Source: Mucilaginibacter sp. SG564 (GTDB lineage Bacteria; Bacteroidota; Bacteroidia; Sphingobacteriales; Sphingobacteriaceae). From it: a stretch of 64,000 nt of DNA. The notes under the pieces are model-generated. The model saw nothing but the letters and a program-made list of their open reading frames with translations. It searched no databases and had not been told where the DNA came from. This document shows, one piece after another, positions 35,571 through 44,755 of the stretch. The translations under genes and the position numbers were made by a program. The DNA lies in contig NZ_JABGNA010000001.1 in assembly GCF_013149275.1 (NCBI RefSeq), positions 744,001 to 808,000 of the forward strand. Reading direction: 5' to 3'. Position 1 is the first letter of the stretch, and every line of letters begins with the position of its first letter.

Positions 35571-37253
35571 TTACTCCATATATTTTAGCATCATACGCTC
35601 ACTCACAATATTAGCGTCTTCGATTACAGAATCCGGATAGCCCATGGATTCCAATATGGCTATACCGTTGCGGCTTTTGAGTAGGCCTTCTTTAAGCTTA
35701 TAGTCAAACACCAGAACGGCGCCTGATTTGGAATCCTCAAACGAATAAATAGCAAAATCCTCATCAAGCAACTCGGCCAGCTCAAGATCATGTGTTGATA
35801 CGAAAACAAAATTCTGATTGGCTGTGATATAGGACAATACCGATTTAGCGGCAGCTATACGTTCAATGGTATTAGTACCTCTGAATATCTCATCAATAAT
35901 AACCAGGCTTTTTACCTGTTCAATTTCGTTGCTGCGGCTCATGATAGTTAATATCGATTGTGCCTGTGCCTGGAAATAGCTCTTTTGCTCCTCTATGCTA
36001 TCCGTAGTTTTAATGCTGGTCTGTATTTTTAAAAAGGGAGCTTTATACTCTTTGGTACAGCTGGTGAACAGGGTTTGGGCCAATAAGGTGTTAACGGCAA
36101 TCGCCTTAATAAAAGTTGTTTTGCCCGACATGTTTGAGCCTGTTATCAATGCCCCCTTATCGGCACGTGTATATAATGAATTGGTAACGCATTTATCAAT
36201 CAGCGGATGATACAGATCGGTAATATTCATTTGCGCATCGGTATCAATAAACTGGGGCTTATTGTAATAAGGTAAACCATCCCTTACCGATTGGATAGCT
36301 ACCAGCATATCAATTTCGGCTACATACTGATAAACCAGTTCAATATCTTCCCGGTATCTTTCAATATGTTTTATAGAGCTGGCATAAATGCGTGGCTCTA
36401 ACAAAAACAAGGTTTTAATGAGTTGAAAAACAGCATAGCTCAAATCCCCGCCCCCGTTTATCAGTTTACTTTCCAGATTGATGATGCTTAAAGAGCGTTT
36501 TAGCCCCTGTAAATTTTTCAAACTGGTTTTCACAGCTTCATTATCCTCCAGACCGGCATGTTTTACCAGCCATACCGCTACATTGTGCATAATAAGCAAC
36601 TGGGGCAACGAATTGGTGTAGGAACTTATTTTTTTCTTATTGGCATAATGCAAAACCACATTATAACCTACAAAAAACAATAACAACAAAATGCTAATGG
36701 GATTAGGATAAACAATCAGCGATACGATAAGCGCGATGATCACCAGCGGCACAAACCTGATATAAAAATTCATGATCGGTACAAAGATCGATTCATGGGT
36801 TCTTAAAAACAGATCGGCAATATAATACGCGTAGGTATTGTTGAGTTTTGATAATTGTAGTTCAATCAGCTCCCGGTTGGGTTTATCTTTATTAATGGAC
36901 TCAACCTTAGCGTCAAGTGCTAATAATTTTTCAAGGTTTGTTTCGGGAAAATGCAGTTTTTTATATAAATATTGCTTACCTGGCTTGGAGCTTGTTCTGT
37001 CGATATAGTTAAAAATACTTTTCAGATCGATGTCTTCGGCGGTAACATCGGGTAATCTGTCCCAGCTTTTATCGGCATTTAGGTAGGTTTTAATCAAATC
37101 AAAGTTGCGCCTGGTATTTATAGGCTTACCCCATTTGCTTTTTATTTTATCAAGTTTCTTTTCATCGGCACGTAATCTGCCATAGTAAGAGCTGATCAAT
37201 GAAAAACCCAAAACAATGACCAAAAACAGCAGGGCAAATAAAAAGTAATACAT
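35571..37253 (-). CDS. Membrane-anchored MutS-related ATPase
   Basis: A 560-residue protein. It has an N-terminal membrane helix (about 2-24), a second hydrophobic pair at about 165-210 (FVPLVIIALIVSLIVYPNPI and following), then a MutS lever-like region and a C-terminal MutS ATPase domain. Walker A is GSNMSGKTTFIKA (about 375), Walker B is LVIIDEIFRGTN (about 452), and the following HDLELAELL matches the family's STHD segment. The DNA mismatch-recognition domain of MutS1 is absent. This subgroup is common in Bacteroidota and its role is unknown. It probably acts at the inner membrane. Confidence 0.85.
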   Translation of the reverse strand: MYYFLFALLFLVIVLGFSLISSYYGRLRADEKKLDKIKSKWGKPINTRRNFDLIKTYLNADKSWDRLPDVTAEDIDLKSIFNYIDRTSSKPGKQYLYKKLHFPETNLEKLLALDAKVESINKDKPNRELIELQLSKLNNTYAYYIADLFLRTHESIFVPIMNFYIRFVPLVIIALIVSLIVYPNPISILLLLFFVGYNVVLHYANKKKISSYTNSLPQLLIMHNVAVWLVKHAGLEDNEAVKTSLKNLQGLKRSLSIINLESKLINGGGDLSYAVFQLIKTLFLLEPRIYASSIKHIERYREDIELVYQYVAEIDMLVAIQSVRDGLPYYNKPQFIDTDAQMNITDLYHPLIDKCVTNSLYTRADKGALITGSNMSGKTTFIKAIAVNTLLAQTLFTSCTKEYKAPFLKIQTSIKTTDSIEEQKSYFQAQAQSILTIMSRSNEIEQVKSLVIIDEIFRGTNTIERIAAAKSVLSYITANQNFVFVSTHDLELAELLDEDFAIYSFEDSKSGAVLVFDYKLKEGLLKSRNGIAILESMGYPDSVIEDANIVSERMMLKYME

Positions 37254-37344
37254 GCCTTAAAAATAAAAAAAATATACTAAACCTCAAGTGATATTTATAG
37301 TCTATAAACATAAATAACTACCATGTTAACTTAATTTTTGATTT

Positions 37345-37620
37345 ATGAAAGCCATCAAATTTTCGGTCGTAGTTTTTGCATTGCTGTTTTCAGTTCAGTT
37401 TGTAAAAGCTCAAAGTATATCTATAGGTGCTTCATTTGGCCATTATCCACGTTCAAGGGTGGTAGTTGCCGCTAATTATCCGGCATATGGTTATTATGAT
37501 CGCCCGGTATATTATGGTTATGCGCGCAGGGTTTACTATGGTCGTCCATATTATTATCCAGGCCGTTATTATGCCCGCCCGGTTTACTACCGTGTACATC
37601 GCCATTACAGATGCTGGTAA
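37345..37620 (+). CDS. Small exported Tyr/Arg-rich protein
   Basis: A 91-residue protein with a signal peptide (VVVFALLFSVQFVKAQ) and a mature part made of repeated YY, RPVYY and GRYY segments with a single C-terminal cysteine (HRHYRCW). The composition suggests a cationic, aromatic secreted or surface-attached peptide. Family is not recognised. A strong terminator follows, which supports expression as a single gene. Confidence 0.75.
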   Translation: MKAIKFSVVVFALLFSVQFVKAQSISIGASFGHYPRSRVVVAANYPAYGYYDRPVYYGYARRVYYGRPYYYPGRYYARPVYYRVHRHYRCW

Positions 37621-37621
37621 T

Positions 37622-37660
37622 AAAAAAAGAGCCCGATATAATTCAGGCTCTTTTTTTTGG
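37622..37660. terminator. Bidirectional rho-independent terminator
   Basis: AAAAAAGAGCC and GGCTCTTTTTTTT flank a 12-base loop immediately after the Tyr/Arg-rich gene. It also lies just past the stop of the convergent enoyl-CoA hydratase gene. Confidence 0.85.
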
Positions 37661-37672
37661 TGTGCATGTTAG

Positions 37673-38449
37673 TTATCTATTGCCACTCAAAAAGCGTTGC
37701 AGGGCTTGTTGAGTAAAGTCTGAAAGTACCAGTTCGCCACTAATAGCGGCACGCTGGGTTAATAATTCGTCCCAATTTTCTGTGCCTTCCCATAGTATCT
37801 TTTTAAGTTCCGCGAGAGCATCCGGGTTATAGGAGGCCAGTTTTTTAGTAAGTTCGTCTACGGCTGAGTCAAGCGAGGGGATATCTTCATACACTTCATG
37901 ATATAGCCCGTGATCGCGGGCCCATTGAGCCGATTGAAAATCAGATGCCCTTATGGTTAATTGCGAAAACCCAGACAAGCCAACTTTACGGGTTACCGCA
38001 GGCGATATTACAAACGGCCCGATACCTATGGCCAACTCGCTTAATTTGATGGAAGCAAAGCCGGATGCCAGGCAATAATCGGCAGCAGCAGCAAGGCCCA
38101 CCCCCCCGCCAACCGCTTTTCCCTGAACCCGGGCAACAATTATTTTAGATGATTTACGACAAGCATTGATCACTTTGGCAAAACCAGAAAAAAACAATGC
38201 GCCTGCTTCTTTATCTTTTATTTGCAGTAACTCATCAAAACTGGCACCGGCACAGAAAGTACGATCGCCGCCACTTTTTAAGATAATAACCCGTACCTCG
38301 GGATCGTTACCTGCCTGATTAATGCATTCGGCAAGATCATTTAAAAGATTTGCGGGGAGCGAATTTTGGGCAGGGTGATAAAAGCTAATAGTAGCTATAC
38401 CATTTGCACTTTTATTAAAAGATACATGGCCATTATCTGTATCAGGCAT
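37673..38449 (-). CDS. Enoyl-CoA hydratase/isomerase family protein
   Basis: A 258-residue crotonase-fold protein. The oxyanion-hole segments are FCAGASFDELLQ and GKAVGGGVGLAAAADYCLAS, which is the family's typical glycine-rich helix. The catalytic acid position is in ASIKLSELAIGIGPF. It may be an enoyl-CoA hydratase, a methylglutaconyl-CoA hydratase or a related lyase; the second Glu is not clear. It sits downstream of the Kai operon, but a gap of about 110 bases and no overlap argue against firm linkage. Confidence 0.85.
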   Translation of the reverse strand: MPDTDNGHVSFNKSANGIATISFYHPAQNSLPANLLNDLAECINQAGNDPEVRVIILKSGGDRTFCAGASFDELLQIKDKEAGALFFSGFAKVINACRKSSKIIVARVQGKAVGGGVGLAAAADYCLASGFASIKLSELAIGIGPFVISPAVTRKVGLSGFSQLTIRASDFQSAQWARDHGLYHEVYEDIPSLDSAVDELTKKLASYNPDALAELKKILWEGTENWDELLTQRAAISGELVLSDFTQQALQRFLSGNR

Positions 38450-38562
38450 AATTTTGAGGTTTATTGTATAAAGATGGACTATCTGACAGAGCCCGTTTGC
38501 CCAATATCAGAAGTATTTGGCTTACCTGCAATTTTCGTTCAAAATAATTTAAGAATGATCTG

Positions 38563-40227
38563 TCAAGCAATCACAGGTAATTCAAAATAAAAAGTGGCCC
38601 CATTACCTAATTCGCTGTCGACCCCAATTTTACCCAGATGATTACTAATAATCTCGTCGCTGATATAAAGCCCCATACCCAGACCGCTGGTGATGTGACG
38701 TTTGTCTTCAACCCGGTAAAAGCGTTCAAATATGCGATCTATCTGCTCTGCCGATAAGCCTATACCAAAATCAGTTACAGACACGCGTACCAAATTATTT
38801 TTTACAATGGTTTTCAGGATGATCCTTTTATCGGCCAGGGAGTATTTTACAGCGTTATTGATAAAATTCATTAAAACCTGCTCCAGGCGTTCGGCATTGC
38901 CCGTGATGAAGATGTTGGGCTGCAGCTGAACTTCTAATTCATGTGATGGGTAGATATGCTTTGAATTTTCAACCACCTGCATCATCAGCTCAGATAAATT
39001 TACTTCACCCATAGCATATTCCAAGCGGCCAGCCTGTATCTTACTTACATCAAGCAAATCATTGATTAGGTGCTGCAATTTATTTACAGCCACACTTGCT
39101 TTACCTATATATTGTTTTACTACAGGCGGCAGCTCCTCTTTCTTATAAGAGCTTATCAGCTGCAGATAGCCCTTTAGACTGGTTAAGGGTGTTTTGAGCT
39201 CATGACTGGCTACGCCAATAAATTCGTCCTTACGATCCATTTCCCGCTTCTGATCTTCGATGTCGGTAGCTGTACCCACCCAAAAAATAATCGCGCCGCT
39301 GTCGTCTCTTAAAGGTACGGCCCGGTTCAGGTGCCAGCGGTAAGTGTTATCCCAGCGTTTATACCGATTTTCAACCTCAAATGTGTTACCGGTTTTTAAA
39401 GCCTCAATATATTTATCTAAGGTATTGGGCAAATCATCAGGATGTATCATATGCTGCCACCCCCATCCTACGCTTTCGGCATAGCGGCTGCCTGTATAAT
39501 TATACCATTGTTGGTTGTAAAAATCAACCTCACCACCTGGCAGGTTTGTCCAGGTCATTTGAGGGATATTGTTGGCAAGTAATTTAAAATGCTCTCTGCT
39601 TATTAGCAGATCATTTGTACGGGCCCTAACCGTATCCTCCAGCTCATTGTTAAGCTTTACAGCAGCATTTTGGGCGGCCAGCAATTGTTCGTTTTTTATT
39701 TTTAATTCCCATTCTATTTCTTTCTGACTGGTAAGGTCTGTTAAGATCAAGCTTAGGGCTGTACCTTCGTCCAAATCAAGCGTAGTGCAGGAAAGCTGGC
39801 ACGGGGTTAGTTTTCCCAGCTTATTGGCCAATAATATCTCGCCTTTACAATCTTCTTCCCAGCCTTTGTCCATCAGATCGTTAAACTTATCAACAGATAT
39901 TTCCGGAATAAAAACCGCAAAATTCAGTCCGATCACTTTTTCCAGCGGCAGACCCATCATGGCGGCAAACCGCGAGTTGCTATACAAAATGGTATTATCC
40001 TTGTTCAGCGTAACAGCGCCTTCATTCATCTTTTCAATAAAAACACGATAGGTTTGGTCGGCTGTTTTTAAGGTGTATAGCTGATGGCCATCGGCATCTT
40101 TTACAATAAGCGCGTCAACCTGCCCGTTGCGAATGGCGTCAATGGTATCATTGGCCTCCTCCAGCTGTATCCGAAGTTCCTCGTTTTGCTGCAGCAACTC
40201 TTCATATGTGTATTTAGCCAGTTCCAT
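38563..40227 (-). CDS. Soluble PAS-domain sensor histidine kinase of the Kai operon
   Basis: A 554-residue kinase with no membrane helix. In order: a coiled-coil start (YEELLQQNEELRIQLEEAND), PAS domain 1 at about 60-170, a coiled coil at about 170-205, PAS domain 2 with PAC motif at about 212-328, a HisKA domain with phospho-acceptor His342 (ASHELKTPLTS), and HATPase_c with N box (NFINNAVKY) and G boxes (DFGIGL, GLGMGL). There is no receiver domain. Its ATG overlaps the stop of kaiB2 by one base, so it is the output candidate of the Kai module. Confidence 0.92.
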   Translation of the reverse strand: MELAKYTYEELLQQNEELRIQLEEANDTIDAIRNGQVDALIVKDADGHQLYTLKTADQTYRVFIEKMNEGAVTLNKDNTILYSNSRFAAMMGLPLEKVIGLNFAVFIPEISVDKFNDLMDKGWEEDCKGEILLANKLGKLTPCQLSCTTLDLDEGTALSLILTDLTSQKEIEWELKIKNEQLLAAQNAAVKLNNELEDTVRARTNDLLISREHFKLLANNIPQMTWTNLPGGEVDFYNQQWYNYTGSRYAESVGWGWQHMIHPDDLPNTLDKYIEALKTGNTFEVENRYKRWDNTYRWHLNRAVPLRDDSGAIIFWVGTATDIEDQKREMDRKDEFIGVASHELKTPLTSLKGYLQLISSYKKEELPPVVKQYIGKASVAVNKLQHLINDLLDVSKIQAGRLEYAMGEVNLSELMMQVVENSKHIYPSHELEVQLQPNIFITGNAERLEQVLMNFINNAVKYSLADKRIILKTIVKNNLVRVSVTDFGIGLSAEQIDRIFERFYRVEDKRHITSGLGMGLYISDEIISNHLGKIGVDSELGNGATFYFELPVIA

Positions 40228-40562
40228 TAATTTTCTGTTTGTAAACCAAGACCCTTTAATACTTTACCTGTATTTGACATATCACCAATAAGACGGCGCT
40301 CTATACCCGGCGCCTTTTTAATGAGCATGGGTAAAGCGATAATCTGTTCGTGTTCCACAGTTAAAGGTTGCTGATAAACATCTACTATCTCCAGGTCGTA
40401 ATTGCCTTTTAAATGGGTTTCGCAAATATCTTTGAGGTTGGTTATAGCTCGCGCTGAATTTGGCGATGCACCCGTTACGAACAAGCGTAAATGATAAACC
40501 TCTTGTTTCTGCTCATTAAAATAATTATCCTCAGATAAAGATGATTGATCCTTTTCGGTCAT
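40227..40562 (-). CDS. kaiB: KaiB-like protein 2 (divergent)
   Basis: A 111-residue KaiB family protein with a thioredoxin-like fold. After a polar N-terminal extension of about 20 residues it follows KaiB closely: YHLRLFVTGASPNSARAITN, then DLEIVDVYQQPLTVEHEQII, ALPMLIKKAPG and RRLIGDMSNTGKVLKGLG. The last part reads VLKGLG, where KaiB1 and cyanobacterial KaiB have GLD. It is three bases downstream of kaiB1 and overlaps the kinase start by one base. Confidence 0.92.
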   Translation of the reverse strand: MTEKDQSSLSEDNYFNEQKQEVYHLRLFVTGASPNSARAITNLKDICETHLKGNYDLEIVDVYQQPLTVEHEQIIALPMLIKKAPGIERRLIGDMSNTGKVLKGLGLQTEN

Positions 40563-40565
40563 TTT

Positions 40566-40859
40566 TTATAGTTTACGGGGGCGTATATCTAAACCCACCA
40601 ATACTTTTTCTTCGTTTGACAGATCCCCGATTATTTTGCGGATAGGCTCCGGTACTTTGCGTACCAATGTTGGTATGGCAAAAATCTGGTCGCCCTCGGC
40701 CAATTGGGGTTTTACTAAAAGATCGATCACTTCAATCGAATACTGACCTTTTAAATGTTCTTCACAGTATTTTTTAAGATTAGCTAAAGCACTAACAGAT
40801 TTTGCTGTTTTGCCCGCAATATATAACCTTAATTCATAATTTATTACTTCAGTTTCCAT
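40566..40859 (-). CDS. kaiB: Circadian clock protein KaiB family, protein 1
   Basis: A 97-residue protein of standard KaiB length. It matches cyanobacterial KaiB closely in [60 protein letters not shown] and KVLVGLD. In cyanobacteria KaiB changes fold and binds the CI ring of KaiC. The start overlaps the kaiC stop (TAATG). Confidence 0.95.
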   Translation of the reverse strand: METEVINYELRLYIAGKTAKSVSALANLKKYCEEHLKGQYSIEVIDLLVKPQLAEGDQIFAIPTLVRKVPEPIRKIIGDLSNEEKVLVGLDIRPRKL

Positions 40860-42619
40860 TACTTTTTCTTCTTTACCGGGCTTTCTTCTTTTATCCCCCT
40901 CCGCATTTTTGTTATCTCTTCCCGATTTTTGTTCATTATTTGTTGTTTTAACTCGTCTTCGTAATATATCCTGTTCAGCTCTTCTTCTACCGATTCGAAC
41001 TCGGCTTGTAAACTGGATATTTTAGCTTCCAGCGTTTTACGTTTGCGTATAATTTCCTTGTCTTTGCGTGATACGGCGAAATCACGCAGCGCAACACCGG
41101 TTTTTTCCTTTAGTTGCTGTGCTTCCCTTGCCGATCCTGTTAATACGCCATCGGGCCCCAGGTAAACATCAACCAGATCAAGCCCCTTATCGGTGATGAT
41201 AAATTCGCGTACCTGATTGGAGTGTTTCATACCGCGCGATTTCATGATGTATAAACCGCGATTACGCTCGCCATTATGCTCAATATCCCGTACCAGCATC
41301 CAGGTATCCACTAACGATGATACGCCTTCGTCGGTTTGCTCATTTACAATGGTGTTGAGCGATAAAGCTGTGAACATTACCGTGATTTGTTCGTTCTGTA
41401 AAAAATCTATAAGCCTTACAAGCATTGATTTTACTTCACTTACAGATCCTACGGTGATCAGATTGGTTATCGGATCTAATATTACCGTAGCCGGTTGAAA
41501 TTGCTTGATCAGTTTATAAATGGCCACCAGGTGCATCTCCAACCCATATAAGGTTGGTCTTGACGCATGAAATCGTAACAAACCGTTATCAACATATTGC
41601 TGTAGATCGATGCTGATAGACCGCATGTTGCGGATGATCTGGTTGGGCGATTCTTCAAAAGCAAAATAGAGGCATTTCTTTTTCTGTTTACAGGTTTCGG
41701 CAGCAAAATACGCGCCGATACTGGTTTTACCGGTTCCGGCAGTTCCGGAAACCAGGATGCTGCTTCCTCTAAAAAAGCCTTGTCCTCCGAGCATATAATC
41801 CAGTGCCGGAATACCCGATGACACCCTTTTTGATGAGACCGCTTTTTCGAGCCCTAAAGAAGTCACTGGCAGCAAAGAAATACCATCTTCGTCAATTAAA
41901 AAAGGGTATTCGTTGGTTCCATGTTGCGAGCCTCTGTATTTTACAACACGAAGTCGGCGGGTTGAAATCTGGTTGATAACCCGGTGGTCAAGCAGAATAA
42001 CGCAATCCGATACGTACTCCTCCAGACCCTGTCTTGTGAGGGCTCCTCCGTCCCCTTTTTCGCCAGTTATAATAGCGGTAACTCCTTTGTTTTTAAGAAA
42101 AGTAAAAAGCCTGCGCAACTCGGCACGCAGAATAGTCTGGTTGTTGAGGCCCGAAAAAAGATTCTCCAGCGTATCCAATACTACCCTTTTGGCGCCAATG
42201 CTGTCAATGGCATGTCCTAATCTGATGAACAAACCTTCCAGGTCATATTCGCCGGTTTCTTCTATCTCGCTGCGATCGATATGTACATGGTCGAGTTTTA
42301 CTTTTTTCTCTTCCTGTAGTTTGTACAGATCAAAACCCAGGGAGGCTACGTTCATAGCTAATTCGTCGGTTTTTTCTTCGAAAGCCATAAAAACCCCAGG
42401 TTCATTAAAGAGTGTAACCCCGCGAACTATAAATTCAAGCGACATCAATGTTTTACCGCAGCCGGCTTCTCCGCAAATAAGCGTAGGCCGGCCAGCGGGT
42501 AAACCACCGTCTGTTATTTCATCAAGTCCGTTAATGCCCGTTGGTGTTTTGGGCAATGTTTTAAAAATGGTTTGCTGTTTTTTATGTGATTTAGTCATCT
42601 TAAACAAATGTTTTTTCAA
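40859..42619 (-). CDS. kaiC: KaiC family ATPase/kinase
   Basis: A 586-residue double-RecA protein. The CI half has Walker A GEAGCGKT (50-57) and the catalytic Glu pair E81-E82 (FEEK). The CII half has Walker A GTAGTGKT (292-299) and E322-E323 (FEES). The autophosphorylation strip of cyanobacterial KaiC (T, then S-T) aligns with [12 protein letters not shown], giving T429 and adjacent S434-S435. A C-terminal coiled coil (about 518-575, ending in a Lys run) replaces the KaiA-binding tail. KaiC binds KaiB and can act as a timer or stress module in non-cyanobacteria. An alternative ATG lies at 42598. It is the first gene of a four-gene operon. Confidence 0.95.
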   Translation of the reverse strand: MKKHLFKMTKSHKKQQTIFKTLPKTPTGINGLDEITDGGLPAGRPTLICGEAGCGKTLMSLEFIVRGVTLFNEPGVFMAFEEKTDELAMNVASLGFDLYKLQEEKKVKLDHVHIDRSEIEETGEYDLEGLFIRLGHAIDSIGAKRVVLDTLENLFSGLNNQTILRAELRRLFTFLKNKGVTAIITGEKGDGGALTRQGLEEYVSDCVILLDHRVINQISTRRLRVVKYRGSQHGTNEYPFLIDEDGISLLPVTSLGLEKAVSSKRVSSGIPALDYMLGGQGFFRGSSILVSGTAGTGKTSIGAYFAAETCKQKKKCLYFAFEESPNQIIRNMRSISIDLQQYVDNGLLRFHASRPTLYGLEMHLVAIYKLIKQFQPATVILDPITNLITVGSVSEVKSMLVRLIDFLQNEQITVMFTALSLNTIVNEQTDEGVSSLVDTWMLVRDIEHNGERNRGLYIMKSRGMKHSNQVREFIITDKGLDLVDVYLGPDGVLTGSAREAQQLKEKTGVALRDFAVSRKDKEIIRKRKTLEAKISSLQAEFESVEEELNRIYYEDELKQQIMNKNREEITKMRRGIKEESPVKKKK

Positions 42620-42808
42620 GTGTTGATCAACTGAAGCCCAAAATTGTCGCGCGTTTTCATATCAAATGGTTAATAAATGCTTATTGGGCTCAAATTGTTT
42701 TAATCACTTATATTTATGATAGCTTCTTTAACGCAATTTGATACTATTGGTTTTTACCAGCAAAAAAACCTTACTCTAAATTTGAATACCACCAGATACT
42801 GAAACAGG

Positions 42809-42816
42809 TATATTTA
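42809..42816 (+). promoter_or_regulatory. Possible -7 box (TATATTTA)
   Basis: TATATTTA differs from TAnnTTTG in one base and lies about 60 bases upstream of the ATG at 42876, in the divergent region facing kaiC. Confidence 0.3.
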
Positions 42817-42875
42817 CCTCAATTAAAAAAACATTAATTCATTTGCCATGTTTATTAGTTATAAATATAATAATC

Positions 42876-43349
42876 ATGGGGGTTTTACAACATATACAGC
42901 ATCAGATATCGGCTCTTAACGATCTGATTAAAATAAATAATGATCGCATCGCGGGTTATGAAAAAGCTAATGAAAGTACTAAAGAAACAGGATTAAACTT
43001 GCTCTTTAAAGAATACATGGATCAAAGTAAAAGCAATGTTTCCGAGTTGCGAGATTATATCCAAGTATTGGGAGGCGACCCTACCGATGGTACTACCCTA
43101 TCCGGGAAACTAAATAATACCTGGATAGATGTTAAGTCCGCTTTTTCAAGCAAAGACAGGCGTAGTATATTAAGTGATTGTGAACGTACCGAAGATATTG
43201 CCAAAAAAGCATACCGGGCGGCACTGGATGATAAAGAGCTGATATGGGAAGATCAACAAGTCGTGTTCATCCTTAAAAAGCAACTGGAAAGTTTAAGGGT
43301 TGCCCATGACACCATCAAAGCATTACGCGACGCGGAGGTGAATGCCTGA
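42876..43349 (+). CDS. PA2169/DUF2383 four-helix-bundle protein
   Basis: The ATG at 42876 (MGVLQHIQHQISALNDLI) is preferred over an upstream TTG. The 157-residue product is an all-helical ferritin-like bundle of the DUF2383 family: LNDLIKINNDRIAGYEKA, then ELRDYIQVLGGDPTDGTT LSG, then CERTEDIAKKAYRAALDD. Family members are stress-related and of unknown activity. It is transcribed divergently from kaiC, so a shared control region is possible. Confidence 0.85.
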   Translation: MGVLQHIQHQISALNDLIKINNDRIAGYEKANESTKETGLNLLFKEYMDQSKSNVSELRDYIQVLGGDPTDGTTLSGKLNNTWIDVKSAFSSKDRRSILSDCERTEDIAKKAYRAALDDKELIWEDQQVVFILKKQLESLRVAHDTIKALRDAEVNA

Positions 43350-43375
43350 TAAATAAACGGGACTGATCCGTTTAT

Positions 43376-43762
43376 TTATTGACCAACTACTGGTTTTTCT
43401 GAAATAATACTATCCACAACAAATACACTTACGCCGCGCCATGGCAAAGCGTGCAAATATTCCTTGTAATGTAATTCGAGGTAAGAACCAGCGCTGCTGC
43501 TTAGCTTCTGCGCAACTTTCTCGTCGGTAACAGAAAACATAAATTCGTTTGAGGAGATATTGCCCCCACTTTGTGGTGTTTTTATGCCGCTTTGTATCAG
43601 TCGGCCCTCATAGGTTTTAAACAGGTACCCCTTTTTTACAAAGTAGTTCATGGTGCCTGCCTTTGCGCCTTCGCCAAAAACAAAGAAATAGCGCTGGTAA
43701 GTAAACCCGGCGATCAATACTAATATCACTATTAAAATAATTGCTTTGGTACGGCCTTTCAT
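43376..43762 (-). CDS. Membrane-anchored hypothetical protein
   Basis: A 128-residue protein with one N-terminal membrane helix (AIILIVILVLIAGFTYQ) and a periplasmic domain with YFVKKGYLFKTYEGRLIQSG and LELHYKEYLHALPWRGVSVF. This pattern is common in Bacteroidota, where it is sometimes mislabelled as 6-phosphogluconate dehydrogenase. There is no dehydrogenase motif here. Function is unknown. Confidence 0.75.
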   Translation of the reverse strand: MKGRTKAIILIVILVLIAGFTYQRYFFVFGEGAKAGTMNYFVKKGYLFKTYEGRLIQSGIKTPQSGGNISSNEFMFSVTDEKVAQKLSSSAGSYLELHYKEYLHALPWRGVSVFVVDSIISEKPVVGQ

Positions 43763-43808
43763 ATAGATATATTTTTATCTAAACTACAAAATAAAACTAA
43801 TAATCAAT

Positions 43809-43927
43809 GGTGAGAATAAAGAACCGAGAATCAAGAAAGCTATAACACTGGATTGAGCTTAGACCGGATTTTAATAAGAAAAGCAAAGCCCTCATCTTGA
43901 CTCCCGACTCTTATCTCTTGATCCTCA
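43809..43927. repeat. Wordy imperfect palindrome (GAGTCAAGA words)
   Basis: The left part (43809-43840, words GAATAAAGAA and GAATCAAGA) is imperfectly complementary to the right part (43889-43927, CTTGACTCCCGACTCTTATC type). The right arm touches the stop codon of the DUF6438-like gene at 43928. Confidence 0.5.
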
Positions 43928-44707
43928 TCAATTATTACCTGCAGGTGTGAGTTTTAAGTTTTTGTAAGACGATAGCATGAAATTGATCAGATCGATAATG
44001 TTCATGGGTGGTTCGTTAGTGTTGATGCTAAGTTTCTTTTTACTGTCAACAAAGTCAATGGCAAAGTAATAGTTTGGCGCATCGACTACTTGGTTGCCTT
44101 GTTGCCAGTCGTTCATTTTTTTTAGCTCGCTGTGCTTAAGCCAATAATTCAATGTATCCAGCTGACTCGGACTTAGTTTGCCGGTATAATCACCTTTGTA
44201 TGGAGCAGCATGTTCACCGGCTTTTAAATGGTAATCGCCATTGGGCCATATCTCGATACCCAGCTGCGGACAGTCGCCAAAACATGTGGATGATAGGAAA
44301 TAGACCTTGGCAAATTTTACGTTTTTATCGTAACTGTTTTTGAAGTTGAAGAATTCGTAAGTAATGGTACCTGCCAGTTCAATAGCATTTGGCTCAACGG
44401 CTTTTAAATATATACGATTATAGTCGGCGTGTCTAATCAGGAACTTAAAATCGGTCCGCCGTTGCTTCTTGAAATTGTCGGCACTGCTTCTGAAGATGTC
44501 TGACAGGATCAGTGTATCGTTCACAATAGCATAATGATCTTTAATGCCGGCATTGCCTACAAAATTATAATATACTTTTTTGTCGATGAAGTAAAGGTGG
44601 CCCAGATCTTTGGTTATCCAGCGTTCGGCGTCCAGTTGTACTTTTTGAGCAAATGATAAATCTGAGATAAGCAAAAATAATAACAGAGAGAGTCCACGTT
44701 TTACCAT
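43928..44707 (-). CDS. Exported DUF6438-like protein
   Basis: A 259-residue protein with a signal peptide (GLSLLLFLLISDLSFAQ). The C-terminal half carries STCFGDCPQLGIEIWPNGDY (about 133-152), the C-x-G-x-C-P signature of DUF6438, followed by GDYTGKLSPSQLDTLNYWL. The two cysteines could form a disulfide in the periplasm. The N-terminal half is not recognised. Function is unknown. Confidence 0.78.
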   Translation of the reverse strand: MVKRGLSLLLFLLISDLSFAQKVQLDAERWITKDLGHLYFIDKKVYYNFVGNAGIKDHYAIVNDTLILSDIFRSSADNFKKQRRTDFKFLIRHADYNRIYLKAVEPNAIELAGTITYEFFNFKNSYDKNVKFAKVYFLSSTCFGDCPQLGIEIWPNGDYHLKAGEHAAPYKGDYTGKLSPSQLDTLNYWLKHSELKKMNDWQQGNQVVDAPNYYFAIDFVDSKKKLSINTNEPPMNIIDLINFMLSSYKNLKLTPAGNN

Positions 44708-44755
44708 TGGAGTATGCTTTAGGGGTAGAAGAAATTTGGCTAACGCTTTAAAAAC

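Noticed and set aside
41913..42626. Long open frame on the plus strand opposite kaiC (237 codons)
   Set aside because: It is antisense to a clearly real KaiC gene, has no recognisable family, and its composition (Ser, Thr and Pro) is that of a complement-strand shadow.
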